The position numbers and the translations under genes were made by a program. Below are positions 45,588-54,888 of a stretch of DNA of 64,000 nucleotides, in pieces. Source of the stretch: Microcyclospora pomicola (Eukaryota; Ascomycota; Dothideomycetes; Capnodiales). The first letter of the stretch is position 1. Every line of letters starts with the position of its first letter. Location: assembly GCA_002786065.1 (NCBI GenBank), contig NHNY01000003.1:992001-1056000 (forward strand), in the 5' to 3' direction. The notes beneath the pieces are model-generated. The model worked only from the letters and a program-made list of their open reading frames with translations. It was not told the DNA's origin and did not search any database.

Positions 45588-48071
45588 CTAGGCACCATCC
45601 ACCGGCCAGCGCAACGGCCTCGGCCATCCCTGCGCACAATCGCTGTGTCTCGCGTCACAGCACCACTCATCGGCAAGCAGGGCGAGTATCTCCCTGAATC
45701 CCTGTCTTCCCTCCCAGCCCTGTCGCTCTTCATCATCCACGCCGGCCTCACTCCACTGCCACTGCTCCTCGAACGCCAGCAGCGCCGCTTTGAGCCCGGC
45801 ATTCTGTCCATTCGCGCCGGTGGTGCTGTTCAACGTGAACGCGACGAAAAGCTCCCACCGCGGCACGTAGTACGAGCTGATCAGGCCGGCCCACTGCTTG
45901 CTCGCGTAGTCGGAGACTTGGCCGGTCGGACCCCAGAGCGTGACTTGGTTGCGGGCGCTGTAGGCGTAGAAGTCCGACTCGTTCGTTGAGGATGCGATGT
46001 CCGCGTCGTTACGCGTGGCCGACGAGCGATCGACGTATGCCCAAGCGCGCGCGCTGTTGACCCAGGTCGAAAGCTGGAAGCTGGCATGGCGGCTTGCGCG
46101 AAGCATCTTGTCAAGGTTCTCGAGACTGCGAATCATCTTTGCACCTGTCTCTTCCGCAGCTTTCGAATTGTACGTAGCATGGTTCGACTTATTCGCTTGA
46201 GCCACAAAGTCTTCATACAATGGGTAGAAGCCGTTTGCGATGACCTGTCTGGTGATGTCGGTCAGGTCGAACGTGTAGGCTTCGTTGTCCCATAATCGAA
46301 CATCCTGTTCGGCTGCACCGTAGAAGTCTTGCCATGCGCTGAACAGGTCTGCGGGATTGTAAGCAATCACTGTCGAATGGTGGCCGGTTCTGTTCAATAG
46401 GCCAGTGGTGTTTGGCGCCAGCTCGAAGATAGACTTCGTAACAGAAGTGGTGGCCGTGAGGTTTGTGTTATTATACACAGTGTGCCGCAGCGTTTCCCAG
46501 GCAGTGTTTAGTCCGCCCGGAAGATGTCCCGTACCGTGGTAGCGCGTTGTGACCCAATCTCGGAAATAGGTCGTAGTTTCGATTGGAGTGGCAGACCAGG
46601 CTTGATCAAGCAGAAGATCGTACATGATTTCATTCCCTTCTTGTCCCTCCATGGTGAGGCCCATTCCGACCATTGTCGAGCTGGAGTTCGCAAGCGCCGC
46701 GATCGGATTGATCGTGACGTTCTCAACTTGGCCATAGAGACCCATGTTTCCTCTGTGATAGATCGTCAGTCAAGTGGTTCTCGTACACCGGCTATAATAT
46801 CAATCATACCCATATCCATGCAATTCACACCAGATCCATGGCTTGCCAAAGTAGTTGTTCGTCCGCTGCCACTGTGGTTGTGATTCGGAGAAAAGATCAA
46901 GAATCACCATCTCATCATCTGTTGCCCCAGACAAATACGCCTCGATCCTGTCGTCCGTCCAAAAGGTCAAGGAAGAAAAGAACAACCATCCTTGAAGCAT
47001 CCACACGGCATTCTCATCCGCAGCTTTCAAACTCTGCACTGTATTCTTCGCCACGCTCTCCAGATAGCTGATGTTGCCCGAGTACGGATTGTTCTCATTG
47101 TACTGATCAAGAGTATAGAAGCTGCTTACATCGCCGTACGCTACTTTCTGCTTCTCGATGAAGCTTTTCTGTAGCGTCGTAAAGAGAGGGTCGAACGGTT
47201 CGAGGAACGTGTCATTGGTATACTTCGCAGGAAACCCTTCCCACTGACTTCCCGTGACGAACGACGCATTTGGCGCCACCCGACTTATGGACTCGGGCAC
47301 AAAGCCGGTGAAGCAGGGCAAGACAGGCGTCATCCCAAGGTCAACCATGCGAGTGATGATCTTCTTTTGCAGCTCAAATTGGTCGTCTACCCACTGCGTA
47401 GGGAGCTCGCCACCCCAGGAACCCTGGATATTGCCAAATCGATTCCAAGCCTGTACTGCAGGTCCGGAGAGGAAGTCGAAGATCTCCTGCTTGCTGAAGC
47501 CAGCTTCGAGGAAGACGTCGATCAGGATCTTTTCGTATCCCACCCATGCCAGAGGTAGGTTGACTCCTCGAAGGGCGAGCCAGTCCAACTCCAACTCCCA
47601 ATCCTCCCAAGTCCAAAAGGCGGAGGTATAAGAGAACGTCACCGTGTTGAAATGGTACCGCCATGGTACGATGCTAGATCCTTGATGCGTGCCATTCACA
47701 GGAGGTATGTGATCCGGAGCGAGATGCAGTGTAGATCCAGTAAACCAATATATGTCGACATGAGCGTATGTTGAAAGGTAATAGTGTAAGCCAGAGGCAA
47801 GGGCTATGGAGGATGAGCCTTCGATGTGGATTGTACCGTTGGCCGCATTGGACACGGTATAGACGTCCGTAGGTTTGTTCAGTATTGATATTTTGGCATC
47901 AGAGATATCACTAGAAGCGAGAGAAAAGGAAAAACTGGTTGCGTGTTGTGGTAGACGACGGCGAATTAGAGCTTCGATTCCTGCTGTGGATGGTGATATT
48001 TGACACAAGGATATGGAGGCCAATGCCAGCAAAGACACGTAAAGGAAGCGCATAGGGAAGGACGAGTGCAA
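45588..48071 (-). CDS. Secreted GH89 alpha-N-acetylglucosaminidase (NAGLU type)
   Basis: Exons 48071-46810 and 46752-45588 (808 aa), 57-nt intron; the join LHGYG|GNMGLYGQVE restores the family wording. A signal peptide lies in MRFLYVSLLALASISLCQ (ATG 48071 or 48053). The N-terminal domain (25-120) precedes the TIM barrel: VPWRYHFNTVTFSYTSAFWTWEDWELELDWLALRGVNLPLAW, FGNIQGSWGGELPTQW, GMTPVLPCFTGFVPESI and YTLDQYNENNP, which contains the expected acid/base Glu. MGLTMEGQEGNEIMYDLLLDQAW holds the expected nucleophile Glu. The C-terminal helical domain ends with ADEWCCDA.... Many N-glycosylation sequons fit secretion. In animals the enzyme degrades heparan sulfate; the fungal substrate is unknown. 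Divergent from the UV endonuclease gene. Confidence 0.92.
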
Positions 48072-48625
48072 ATGTCAAGCGAGCGAGCTCATGTAGTAGG
48101 TAAAGCTGTATTGACAAGTCGGAGGGAATGAAATATCTCTATATTGCCTACCAGGTCGGGGCTTCTTGAAGGAATGTGTAGGATGTCTACCAAAGAAGCT
48201 AGCGAGCATCAGCAACGTGGTGGCCAGCGTAACACACAACTGGCCGAGAGCAGAGCGCTATGTTGCGTCGTCAAAGACGACTACATACGTACCCGCCAGA
48301 CGAGAAACCAAGAAACCGTCATTCTCAAATTGATTCACGAAAGATCGTTGGTAACTCTGTTCGGTGTCTTGTTATGCAGTCTGTTTGTGGTTTGTTGTAT
48401 TGCAGTTTCAACCGACGCCCAGGAAGAGATTGGACCGTGCGACAATAGACGTCATCGATCTGATCTCTGCCACACGCGAGCGCGATCTGAGATCTTGTCC
48501 CGATGATTCGCACCACATTCGCGCTTGGACGGCGATGATGGAATAAACCAGGTAGGGGATGATTCAATCTCTCTTTCTTCCTCGTCTCATTACCGTTTGT
48601 CCTCTCTCTACTCGTCCTCTGTTCC
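48072..48625. promoter_or_regulatory. Divergent promoter GH89 / UV endonuclease, with GATC cluster
   Basis: 554 bp. Four GATC tetramers fall in 38 bp (CGATCTGATCT at 48456-48466 and CGATCTGAGATCT at 48483-48495), about 130-170 bp before the endonuclease ATG. GATC-containing repeats are the core of White-collar light-response elements in Neurospora. Light control here is a guess. Confidence 0.35.
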
Positions 48626-51031
48626 ATGCTGTCAGTTGCTCTTACCCGCATCTGTCGACCTCTCTACAACGCCTCTTCCAACCGCTCGCTCTTCCTCGCG
48701 AGATATTTGGCCATTATGGCCCCGAAGAGAAAGCGTTCTGCTGCGGAAACTTCTGGAGTACTGCCGAGCAGTGAGGTTCCCGCCCTCAAGCGACGCGCAT
48801 CCGCTCGTCATGCTGTGTCGTCCGCGATCGCTGATCCAAGTATCAACGGTGATATCCTGGATGGGCCCAATGCGACACGAGCCTCACCAGACAGCGATGT
48901 GAACGAGGACATTGTTCCTGGAGAGGTCAAACAAGAGCACACCGCGGGATCTGAGAGTCCGCTAAGTGACGTGCCTCCGGTGATTGAGCCTGCTCAGAAG
49001 AAAGGACGGGGCAAGAAGGCAGCAGTCAAGGCTCCGAACGAAGATGTGACTTCGAAGGGGAAAAACAAGACTGCTCGCGCGGTCAAAGTAGAAGAGGCAG
49101 AAGCAAGTCAAGAGGCGTCAAAAGCTACGACCAAATCCAAGGGGAAGAAAGTAGTCAAGCAAGAGACCGACGAAATCGCCGAGACAATCGACGCAAAACC
49201 CGTCGCGAAAAAGGCCAAGAAAAAGGCCGACGATGAGTTTCAGGATCCTGAAGCAGAGGGTGATGAGGAGGTAGACGAGGAGGACTTCAAACAAGCTCTT
49301 GCTCGTCCACCACCTGTCCACAGTGACTATCTGCCGTTACCTTGGCGAGGACGATTGGGTTACGCATGTCTCAACACCTACCTCCGTAATACCACCCCGC
49401 CTATCTTTTGTTCGAGGACTTGCCGCATACAATCTATTCTTGAACATCGCCATCCGCTCCAGGATCCTAGCCAGCCAGAACATGCAACGAAGAACCGACC
49501 AGATCCCTCGAAGCCGGCGGACGTCGCATTGGGGAAGCGCTACCTCGAGCAAATCTGCTTGGCCAACGTGTATGATCTCCCCAAAATGTTGCGCTGGAAT
49601 CATAAATACAACATCAAATTCCTGCGCCTTAGCAGCGAGATGTTCCCGTTTGCTAGTCATTCCGAATATGGCTATGAACTCGCCCCATTTGCCTCTGAAG
49701 CGCTGGCCGAGGTGGGCAAGGTGATTGCAGAATTGGGTCATCGAGTCTCGACCCATCCCGGTCAGTTCACGCAGCTCGGCAGTCCTCGACAATCTGTCAT
49801 TGAGAATGCCGTCCGCGACTTGGACTACCATGACGAAATGCTGAGTCTCCTCAAGCTGCCTGAGCAACAGGATCGAGATGCTGTCATGATCATGCATATG
49901 GGAGGCATTTTTGAAGGCAAAGCAGAGACGCTACAACGATTTCGCGAGAACTACCCTAAGTTATCCCAATCAGTGAGGAATCGTCTGGTACTTGAGAACG
50001 ACGACATGGGCTGGTCGGTGCATGATCTTCTACCAGTCTGCGAGGATCTCAATATCCCGATGGTTCTAGACTACCACCATCATAACATCGTCTTCGACGC
50101 CTCGCAAATTCGTGAAGGCACGAAAGATATCATGGACCTATATCCCCGGATAAAGGCAACCTGGGATCGGAAGGGCATCAAGCAGAAGATGCACTACTCC
50201 GAGCCGACGCCAGCAGCGATCACGCCCCATCATCGCCGCAAGCATAATCCTCGCGTGGCAACGTTACCTCCGTGCGCTCCCGACATGGATCTCATGATAG
50301 AAGCCAAGGACAAAGAACAAGCTGTCTTCGAACTCATGCGAACGTTCAAACTGCCTGGCTACGACACTTTCAATGACATTCTTCCACATATTCGCGGTGA
50401 CGATAACAAAGTCGCGCTGGCCGCTATGAACCGCAAAAAGAAGAGCGCTGATGAGCCTGAACCAGAGCTTGTTCCGGACGATGAGATAGGGATGGGGGGG
50501 GCGGAAGGCCGCGTTTACTGGCCGCCAGGCATGGAAGAGTGGTTACGACCCAAGAAGCGCGAAGTGAAGAAGAAAGACCCGGACGCGGAAGCGGCCGCGG
50601 CTGCGAAGAAGGAGAAGACCAAGAAAGCGGCGGCTGAGGCGTACGCTGAGCGTGAGGCTGAGAAGAAACGGCTGGCATCTGGTGGTTCCACAGTGGAGGA
50701 GTCCGAAAGCGACATCGAGGCGACACCCGCGACGAAGAAAGCCAAAGCCGCTATGCGCAAGAAGGTGAAAGCTGACGAGGCGAAGGCTGCCGTCAAGAAG
50801 GAAGCTGTCGCGAAGAAGGGTGCGAAGAAGGTGAAAAAGGAGCCACTACCTACGCCGAGCGAGGAGGAGGCTGAGTCCAGTGCAGAGGAAGACGAGGAAC
50901 CTGTCACACCGGCTGTGAGGAGGACGGCGAAGGCCGCTGTTGGTAGACAAGCTGGTGGGCGCAGAGCCAAGGCGAAAGAAGTTAGATATGCGGAGGACGA
51001 TGATGATGAAGATGCCGAGATGGAGGTGTAG
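48626..51031 (+). CDS. UVE1: UV-damage endonuclease (UVDE/Uve1)
   Basis: Single exon, 801 aa. Nicks DNA 5' to UV photoproducts and other lesions, starting alternative excision repair. Two starts are plausible: ATG 48626 opens a presequence-like MLSVALTRICRPLYNASSNR, while ATG 48716 gives MAPKRKRSAAE, a nuclear-type basic start. Residues about 60-230 are Lys/Glu-rich and disordered. The UvdE barrel spans about 234-585: LPWRGRLGYACLNTYLR, LRLSSEMFPFASHSEYGY, HRVSTHPGQFTQLGSP, MIMHMGGIFEGKAET, LVLENDDMGWSVHDLLPVCE, IPMVLDYHHHNIVF, KMHYSEPTP and PDMDLMIEAKDKEQAVFEL, with the His/Glu/Asp metal ligands visible. The last 200 residues are Lys/Ala/Glu-rich with a strongly acidic end (EDDDDEDAEMEV). 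Fungal UVDE proteins often carry such tails. Confidence 0.95.
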   Translation: MLSVALTRICRPLYNASSNRSLFLARYLAIMAPKRKRSAAETSGVLPSSEVPALKRRASARHAVSSAIADPSINGDILDGPNATRASPDSDVNEDIVPGEVKQEHTAGSESPLSDVPPVIEPAQKKGRGKKAAVKAPNEDVTSKGKNKTARAVKVEEAEASQEASKATTKSKGKKVVKQETDEIAETIDAKPVAKKAKKKADDEFQDPEAEGDEEVDEEDFKQALARPPPVHSDYLPLPWRGRLGYACLNTYLRNTTPPIFCSRTCRIQSILEHRHPLQDPSQPEHATKNRPDPSKPADVALGKRYLEQICLANVYDLPKMLRWNHKYNIKFLRLSSEMFPFASHSEYGYELAPFASEALAEVGKVIAELGHRVSTHPGQFTQLGSPRQSVIENAVRDLDYHDEMLSLLKLPEQQDRDAVMIMHMGGIFEGKAETLQRFRENYPKLSQSVRNRLVLENDDMGWSVHDLLPVCEDLNIPMVLDYHHHNIVFDASQIREGTKDIMDLYPRIKATWDRKGIKQKMHYSEPTPAAITPHHRRKHNPRVATLPPCAPDMDLMIEAKDKEQAVFELMRTFKLPGYDTFNDILPHIRGDDNKVALAAMNRKKKSADEPEPELVPDDEIGMGGAEGRVYWPPGMEEWLRPKKREVKKKDPDAEAAAAAKKEKTKKAAAEAYAEREAEKKRLASGGSTVEESESDIEATPATKKAKAAMRKKVKADEAKAAVKKEAVAKKGAKKVKKEPLPTPSEEEAESSAEEDEEPVTPAVRRTAKAAVGRQAGGRRAKAKEVRYAEDDDDEDAEMEV

Positions 51032-51912
51032 ATAACATCATATATCTCCCGACTTAGGACTACCTCTGCTCGTCGTGACGAGCTCAACCTACACTATTCT
51101 GTTTCACCAGTATTCGATATCGTCGATAATTGCCCTTCATGTATGTAGGTTTTCTTGCAACCGTCGTTGGTGTTTTACGCTGTTCTGCCTGTGGACACCC
51201 AGCATATGCATGCTTTACATCTACATCCACACAGTGATAGACACGAGACACTACATTCCATCAAGCGCGACCCTGGCGTTCCTCTCGCCACTTCATACAT
51301 AATCACAGCTGTCTATGATTACTTACCATTCTGGGCTCGTCAGCCCTGGATCCTGCGCATCCTTCGCGCTCGCTGGCTGTCGGTTCATGGTGCCACCTGC
51401 GGGACATCATGCTTCTTCCTGACTGCTCATGGTATTTATGTCTTCGAGAACGTCTAGGTTGACCACGCAGTTTTATGTAGGATACGAGTACATGTACCTT
51501 GTGCAGGCTCTTTGTGCGGGTGTAGTGCTTTGACGACCATGGAGCATTGTCTGACCCGAACATATCGCTAACCTGAGAAAGCCTTCTCATAACGTCGTTC
51601 CGATCTCAGGGCCTTGAATAAACGACTCGCTGGCGTAGAGTAATCAAGGTATACGCACCACTCCGACTACCGTGAACCTTAGTCTATTCCAGGACCAGGA
51701 TCCGTTGCCGACTCGTGGCGTCGCCCGGCTGCCTGGGATAACTAAAACCCGCATGTGACTTCATCTCAACCCCAGTCCTTGTGACGACGCCTTGACCTTT
51801 CATCCAGTCTTTGTCGCCTTGTGCTCAAGTAGATGCTGCGATATGGGCTGAGATGCTCGGGAAGCAGGCCTGAACCACGCCGTGTGGTGACCATCTGGCT
51901 AGAACTTCCACC
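51032..51912. other. Spacer between UVE1 and transcription-factor-like gene
   Basis: 880 bp. I searched the + strand for an upstream Cys6 zinc-cluster exon and saw none. No gene recognised. Confidence 0.5.
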
Positions 51913-53544
51913 ATGGACTTGATGAATGAGCGATTGAGAACAGGGCCCGGGAGGAAAGTGGGCTTAAAGACGCCTTTGCGCTATCTTGGCTATACAACAT
52001 CTCCACGCGAACGATACATATCTTCTCCGTCTATATCACCGGCCTCCTCTGGAAACATATCAAATCGGCCACGAGACTGTTCCATCGGCAGCAATGGCTC
52101 GAGCAGCTCAGGAATCTCCGACGACTCTCTGCCATTCCGCAAACCACTTGATAAAAAGCCCGTAGTACGTGCCACCCGGCCCCATGGAAACCTATCTCGC
52201 CAACGAAGTCGTCATGGGAGCATGCTGTTGTTACCCGAAGGACACACGTCCCTGGTGCGAGCAGTGCAGAGTCCGGAACTCCATCGGATCCAACTCCAAG
52301 CTGAATTCATGCACTACCATTTCCCTTGGACGGCGCAGGAACCCCACTTCATCCCCAACCAGAGGATCATCATGCATCAGACCAAGACCGTGACTCTGCA
52401 GACGGCCCTGGATGCGTTGTACCTCATCCAGGTCGGCTCGGAGATGCGCAACGAGCGCATCATCATGCATGGTAGGTTGAGCTACCAATCCGCCCTGCAG
52501 CGTGTGCGTCGAGACCTCTCTCGGCCGGACTCGTACAACGACGATAGCTTGCTGGCTGCGATCCACATGCTCGCTACTTGCGAGAAATACGAGGCACTCG
52601 ATCACGGGGTAAGTGAGCCGGCGCAACGACCGCATCTCAATGGGGCGGCACATATGCTGCAACTGCGAGGCCCGTTATCCATCCAGACCGAGATCCAGCA
52701 ATACCAACTTCAGCAGCACCTGTTGCATGCACTTTTCCAGGGCTGTGTGGCGCGCAAAACGAACGTGTTCGGCAGCGAGGAGTGGGCAGCGGCGACAGCA
52801 TCCTGTGGCCCGATTGCAAAGCTGATCAACAATTGTCTGCTCGTGCCTGCATTATTGGAAAAGACAGATATTCTGCTTGAAACGTCAACACATCGGAATC
52901 CGGTGACGATCGAGATCCTGGGCCTCCTGATGGCTTTGCAAAAGCTAGAGACAGAGTTGCAGACTTGGCTGACCGTCTGGAACGAAGAAACCCACCATCC
53001 TTCGTCTTACAAAGAAGTCGATTCGCAGGAATTTCCCTTCTACCACAAGCTGTCTCATGAATTGGCGCAACTCTTTCCGGAATCTTACGAGTTCAACTCT
53101 TTCACTTGTGCATCGGTGCACTCAGTGTGTTGGTTCTCTACGATGCTTTTGCGCGAAGCGTAAGTCATCTCTCATACATCCGCTACCAATCTGAGTTCTC
53201 GAGCTGACGTTCTACATAGCATGAAAGATGTCCAGGCTCTGCAGTCCTGGAGCGCATTCAAGCGTCAAGACCAGTCCGATCTTATCGACAGTGAGGTCGA
53301 CGAGGCGGCCGAGCAGTTGTGTAAGTGCATCTTCTATCTCGCTCAGCAAGAACACGGTACCCACGGATTCTCCTCTGCATGCGCGCCGTTGCGCTTCGCC
53401 GCACAATGGTATGGGAGACGTGGCGATGAGCAGAAATTGGCATGGTGCAACGGATGCCTGACACAGATCAATGAGGTTCATGGTGTGCGGGCTAAGTTCT
53501 TGATCTGGCAGCCTGCGCCGCGGATGGAGGAAGCCGGGGATTGA
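51913..53544 (+). CDS. Fungal-specific transcription-factor-domain protein without visible Zn2Cys6
   Basis: Exons 51913-53159 and 53220-53544 (523 aa), 60-nt intron with branch GCTGAC. Residues 1-110 are Ser/Arg-rich and disordered. From about 115 onward the helical wording of the fungal TF domain family (Fungal_trans_2 type) appears: PELHRIQLQAEFMHYHF, LTALDALYLIQ-like helices, SYQSALQRVRRDLSRP, DDSLLAAIHMLATCEKYE, HLNGAAHMLQLRGP, and near the end FSSACAPLRFAAQWY. The normal N-terminal C-x2-C-x6-C zinc cluster is absent from the frame and from the 300 bp upstream. So it may be a regulator lacking its own DNA-binding module, or its first exon lies further away. Target genes are unknown. Confidence 0.75.
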
Positions 53545-54888
53545 GAGTCCTGGCTGGATGAACACTATATCTGCAAGAGTCACACTCGCGGCAGCAGATG
53601 TTTGCAAACTTGAGCCCAGCAGAAGCCGGGACTGGCAAGCACTTGAGTAGTATGCTGCCGGCTGTGCAATGTGCGCGATATGCGAAGAACGCCGGCGTCT
53701 CAGGCTTCGACCAGATGACTTCGCAACATTCGAAGCTGAACTTGGAGCCCCTAGCAGATTGATCAACTCCGCAACTATGCCGTGATCAGCCACATATGAA
53801 GCTGGCCGCACACGTTCGGTGATGCGCTGTGTGTTTCGCGACTGCCAGCAGGCTCGTAACAAAGCCGGAAGATGGATTGCTGATCGCCATTTCCGCCCAT
53901 GGGCTTGGGAGTCGAAGGAGAGCATCCGGCAAGAAGCAAAAGCTCTGTATGTAGCCGCAGCCATGTTTCACTCGCTTATACATGCACGCATGCATGTACA
54001 TGTTCCTGCATGAGGTACGGGTCCGCCCCAGCTCTCATGCATGAAGTAGTGCCGTCCCGGCCGTCCGTGCACCTCGAGATAGGGGAGGCGAGACCACATC
54101 TTACCTACCTTACCTTACACGTTCGCTTCTGACATGTCGCTTTTCTTCCATGACATCGCAGCGTCCATCGTGATCTTCAATCATATATGAGCGGGCCCAG
54201 TCTATCGATTTCGGGCAGTCTCGTGCGCTGCGATGACCAACGGCGTTAGCTCGCTGCCCAAGGATCGTACGGCTTCGTAAAGTTTCGCAACGCCTCCTGA
54301 TCCGCGACAAACACGCGAGCCCGTACGAAGTCTCAACGGCCCGAACACTCATTGGGTGTCGATGAAATGAAGTCGATCCTGATGGCTAGCGGCATCGGAA
54401 ACAGCTCATGGAGTCATGGAAATAGTGCATCGGTAAGGCGTGGAGCCCTGGCATCGCCGCCAGCCACAAATTGTGACGGCCAGACAATCCGAAAGTTCGC
54501 TTGTCGAGGCCGTCAGACACCACAGCACAGAAAGCTGCACGCCGCACGCCGAACGCTACCTAACTTTAGCTTCTCGCCAGGGGTACCACACGCCTAGGTG
54601 CTGTTTTTATGTTCGACGCTTGCTTCATGCGTGCGTCGGTTCGCTGTGGAAACATCACCTGCATGCCAGATGCGCTGTGTGTTTCAACCGAGACATGGAT
54701 CTAGATCTTACACGTAAACGCCGCAACAGGCACCCTGGTAAGGGGATGGTGGTGCAGTAGTAGTGCAGACGAGAGGGTGCCCGCGTGGATCGTGGGCGGT
54801 CGTATAACCACCTCGTGAGCCCGACCACTGCGTCCAGCACGCCGCTCATGTCTCTTCTGTCGCAATTGGAGTGGTTCGCGTAGATCTG
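53545..54888. other. 1.3-kb spacer upstream of the 54889 gene
   Basis: No gene recognised. It holds TTACCTACCTTACCTTAC at 54101-54118, the inverse of the TAAGG word, and a CATG-dense patch at about 53979-54045. Confidence 0.5.
54101..54118 (-). repeat. Spacer word, inverse orientation (GTAAGGTAAGGTAGGTAA)
   Basis: Read on the minus strand this gives two TAAGG units followed by GTAGG, close to the copies at 23682 and 42612. Confidence 0.6.
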
